8,562 nt of DNA from JANNYA01 sp043754435. GTDB lineage: Bacteria > Pseudomonadota > Gammaproteobacteria > Xanthomonadales > SZUA-5. The translations under genes were made by a program, and so were the position numbers. The stretch is taken from the NCBI GenBank assembly GCA_043754435.1, contig JAYUUS010000247.1:1-8562 (forward strand), written 5' to 3'. The notes below the pieces were generated by a model. It was given only the letters and a program-made list of their open reading frames with translations. It searched no databases and had not been told where the DNA came from. Shown one piece after another: positions 7,889-8,562 of this stretch (position 1 is the stretch's first letter; the number at the start of each line of letters is the position of its first letter).

Positions 7889-8562
7889 TCATCCCCTGTT
7901 AAAGTGACCAATTTGGCTTACAAGTTCTGTGAAAGCCGCACGTTCGACTACATCTAAATCGGGGTGCCAAGCATCCATCAGTAAAATTGCGCGCATACCC
8001 GTACTGAAGTTCCAGGCTTCGTGTTCGAAGGTGTCATCAAATACCAAAATTTCCCCGTGCCTCCAAGGGCGCTCAATGCCAGCCACTTTTAACGCACATT
8101 TTCCCGGCAATAACAGCGGTAAATGCACGACAACCCGCATATTGGTAACACCGGTGTGCGCCAAAATATGCGTCCCCGGTGCCAGCACCGAAAAGCAGAT
8201 TTCCGGCGCATGCTCGCGTATGCGTACCAAGGGCAGTTGGCTGAGCAACTGGGCTGTCGCCGGGCAAGCATCAAGTTGCTTTTGAAAGACTTGACCATGC
8301 CGATAGAAAAAATGCGCGTCCCATTTGGCATTGCTTCCGGCCAAATAAGCGCTGGTGTCTTGCCCAGGTTCGATGCGCAGAAAGGGCTCGACATCTTGCT
8401 GTGCCTCAATGACTGATTTGGCCTCTAGAGCGATGGCGTCAGCAGCGTCGAGCGCTGATTGCGCCCAGGCGAAGCGTTTGGCGTCCCAATACGGCGTTTC
8501 AGTTAAGCCCGGCACATACAAAAATAAGGGCCGTTGCGCCGGATTTGCAGGTTTGGTCGCAT
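7889..8562 (-). CDS. Aspartyl/asparaginyl beta-hydroxylase-like protein (PF05118), C-terminal part (5' end beyond right edge)
   Basis: The frame is open from the right edge to the TGA at 7891-7889, giving 223 visible residues. A TTG at 8521 is a possible start, but coding similarity continues upstream: ANPAQRPLFLYVPGL followed by TPYWD is the usual opening of the hydroxylase domain in bacterial members, so the true start is outside the window. Counting visible residues, HTG with H135, the VVHLPL histidine H146, FDDTFEHEAWN with H180, and R190 ten residues on match human ASPH Fe(II) ligands H679 and H725 and 2-oxoglutarate residues H690 and R735. As in that family, Fe is expected to be held by two histidines with no carboxylate ligand. 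V144 stands at the place of human R688, as I recall is usual in bacterial relatives. Many bacterial members carry N-terminal TPR repeats; whether this one does cannot be seen. It is probably cytoplasmic. The substrate is unknown. Confidence 0.9.
   Translation of the reverse strand, partial: ATKPANPAQRPLFLYVPGLTETPYWDAKRFAWAQSALDAADAIALEAKSVIEAQQDVEPFLRIEPGQDTSAYLAGSNAKWDAHFFYRHGQVFQKQLDACPATAQLLSQLPLVRIREHAPEICFSVLAPGTHILAHTGVTNMRVVVHLPLLLPGKCALKVAGIERPWRHGEILVFDDTFEHEAWNFSTGMRAILLMDAWHPDLDVVERAAFTELVSQIGHFNRG

Noticed and set aside
7929..8416. Plus-strand open frames of about 100 codons opposite the hydroxylase
   Set aside because: They lie antisense to a clearly conserved PF05118 coding sequence and show no protein features of their own.

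Overview
The window holds five protein-coding genes, two of them cut by the window edges. It has the look of a Gram-negative gammaproteobacterial chromosome. The evidence for this is two large TonB-dependent outer-membrane receptors of the kind expanded in Xanthomonadales, Alteromonadales and sphingomonads, a secreted lysyl-endopeptidase-like protease, base composition near half G+C by eye, and terminators with AAACGGCCC-type arms. Genus cannot be set from the sequence alone. No RNA genes, CRISPR arrays, insertion sequences or phage genes were seen.

Layout, left to right: (1) positions 1-600, minus strand, the N-terminal 200 residues of a secreted serine protease precursor (signal peptide, propeptide and the first residues of the mature enzyme), running off the left edge. 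(2) A short intergenic stretch with a GC-rich hairpin, the likely terminator of the next gene. (3) 720-3821, minus strand, TonB-dependent receptor A (1033 aa). (4) A 251-bp divergent intergenic region with an imperfect 21-bp palindrome 54 bp ahead of receptor A. (5) 4073-4732, plus strand, a 219-aa putative 2OG-Fe(II) oxygenase of the PF13759/TIGR02466 type. (6) A strong bidirectional terminator (4790-4816) between convergent genes. (7) 4847-7720, minus strand, TonB-dependent receptor B (957 aa from the start preferred here). (8) 7889 to the right edge, minus strand, the C-terminal part of an aspartyl/asparaginyl beta-hydroxylase-like protein (PF05118), whose 5' end lies outside the window.

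The common theme is two outer-membrane receptors interleaved with two unrelated putative Fe(II)/2-oxoglutarate hydroxylases, and a secreted protease at one end. One reading, an inference only, is a nutrient or peptide/metallophore acquisition locus in which the protease releases substrates, the receptors import them, and the cytoplasmic oxygenases modify the ligand or a protein partner. Nothing in the window identifies the ligand. The receptors belong to different sub-clades and so are not a recent tandem duplication, although they share a conserved pattern of paired cysteines in the barrel region.
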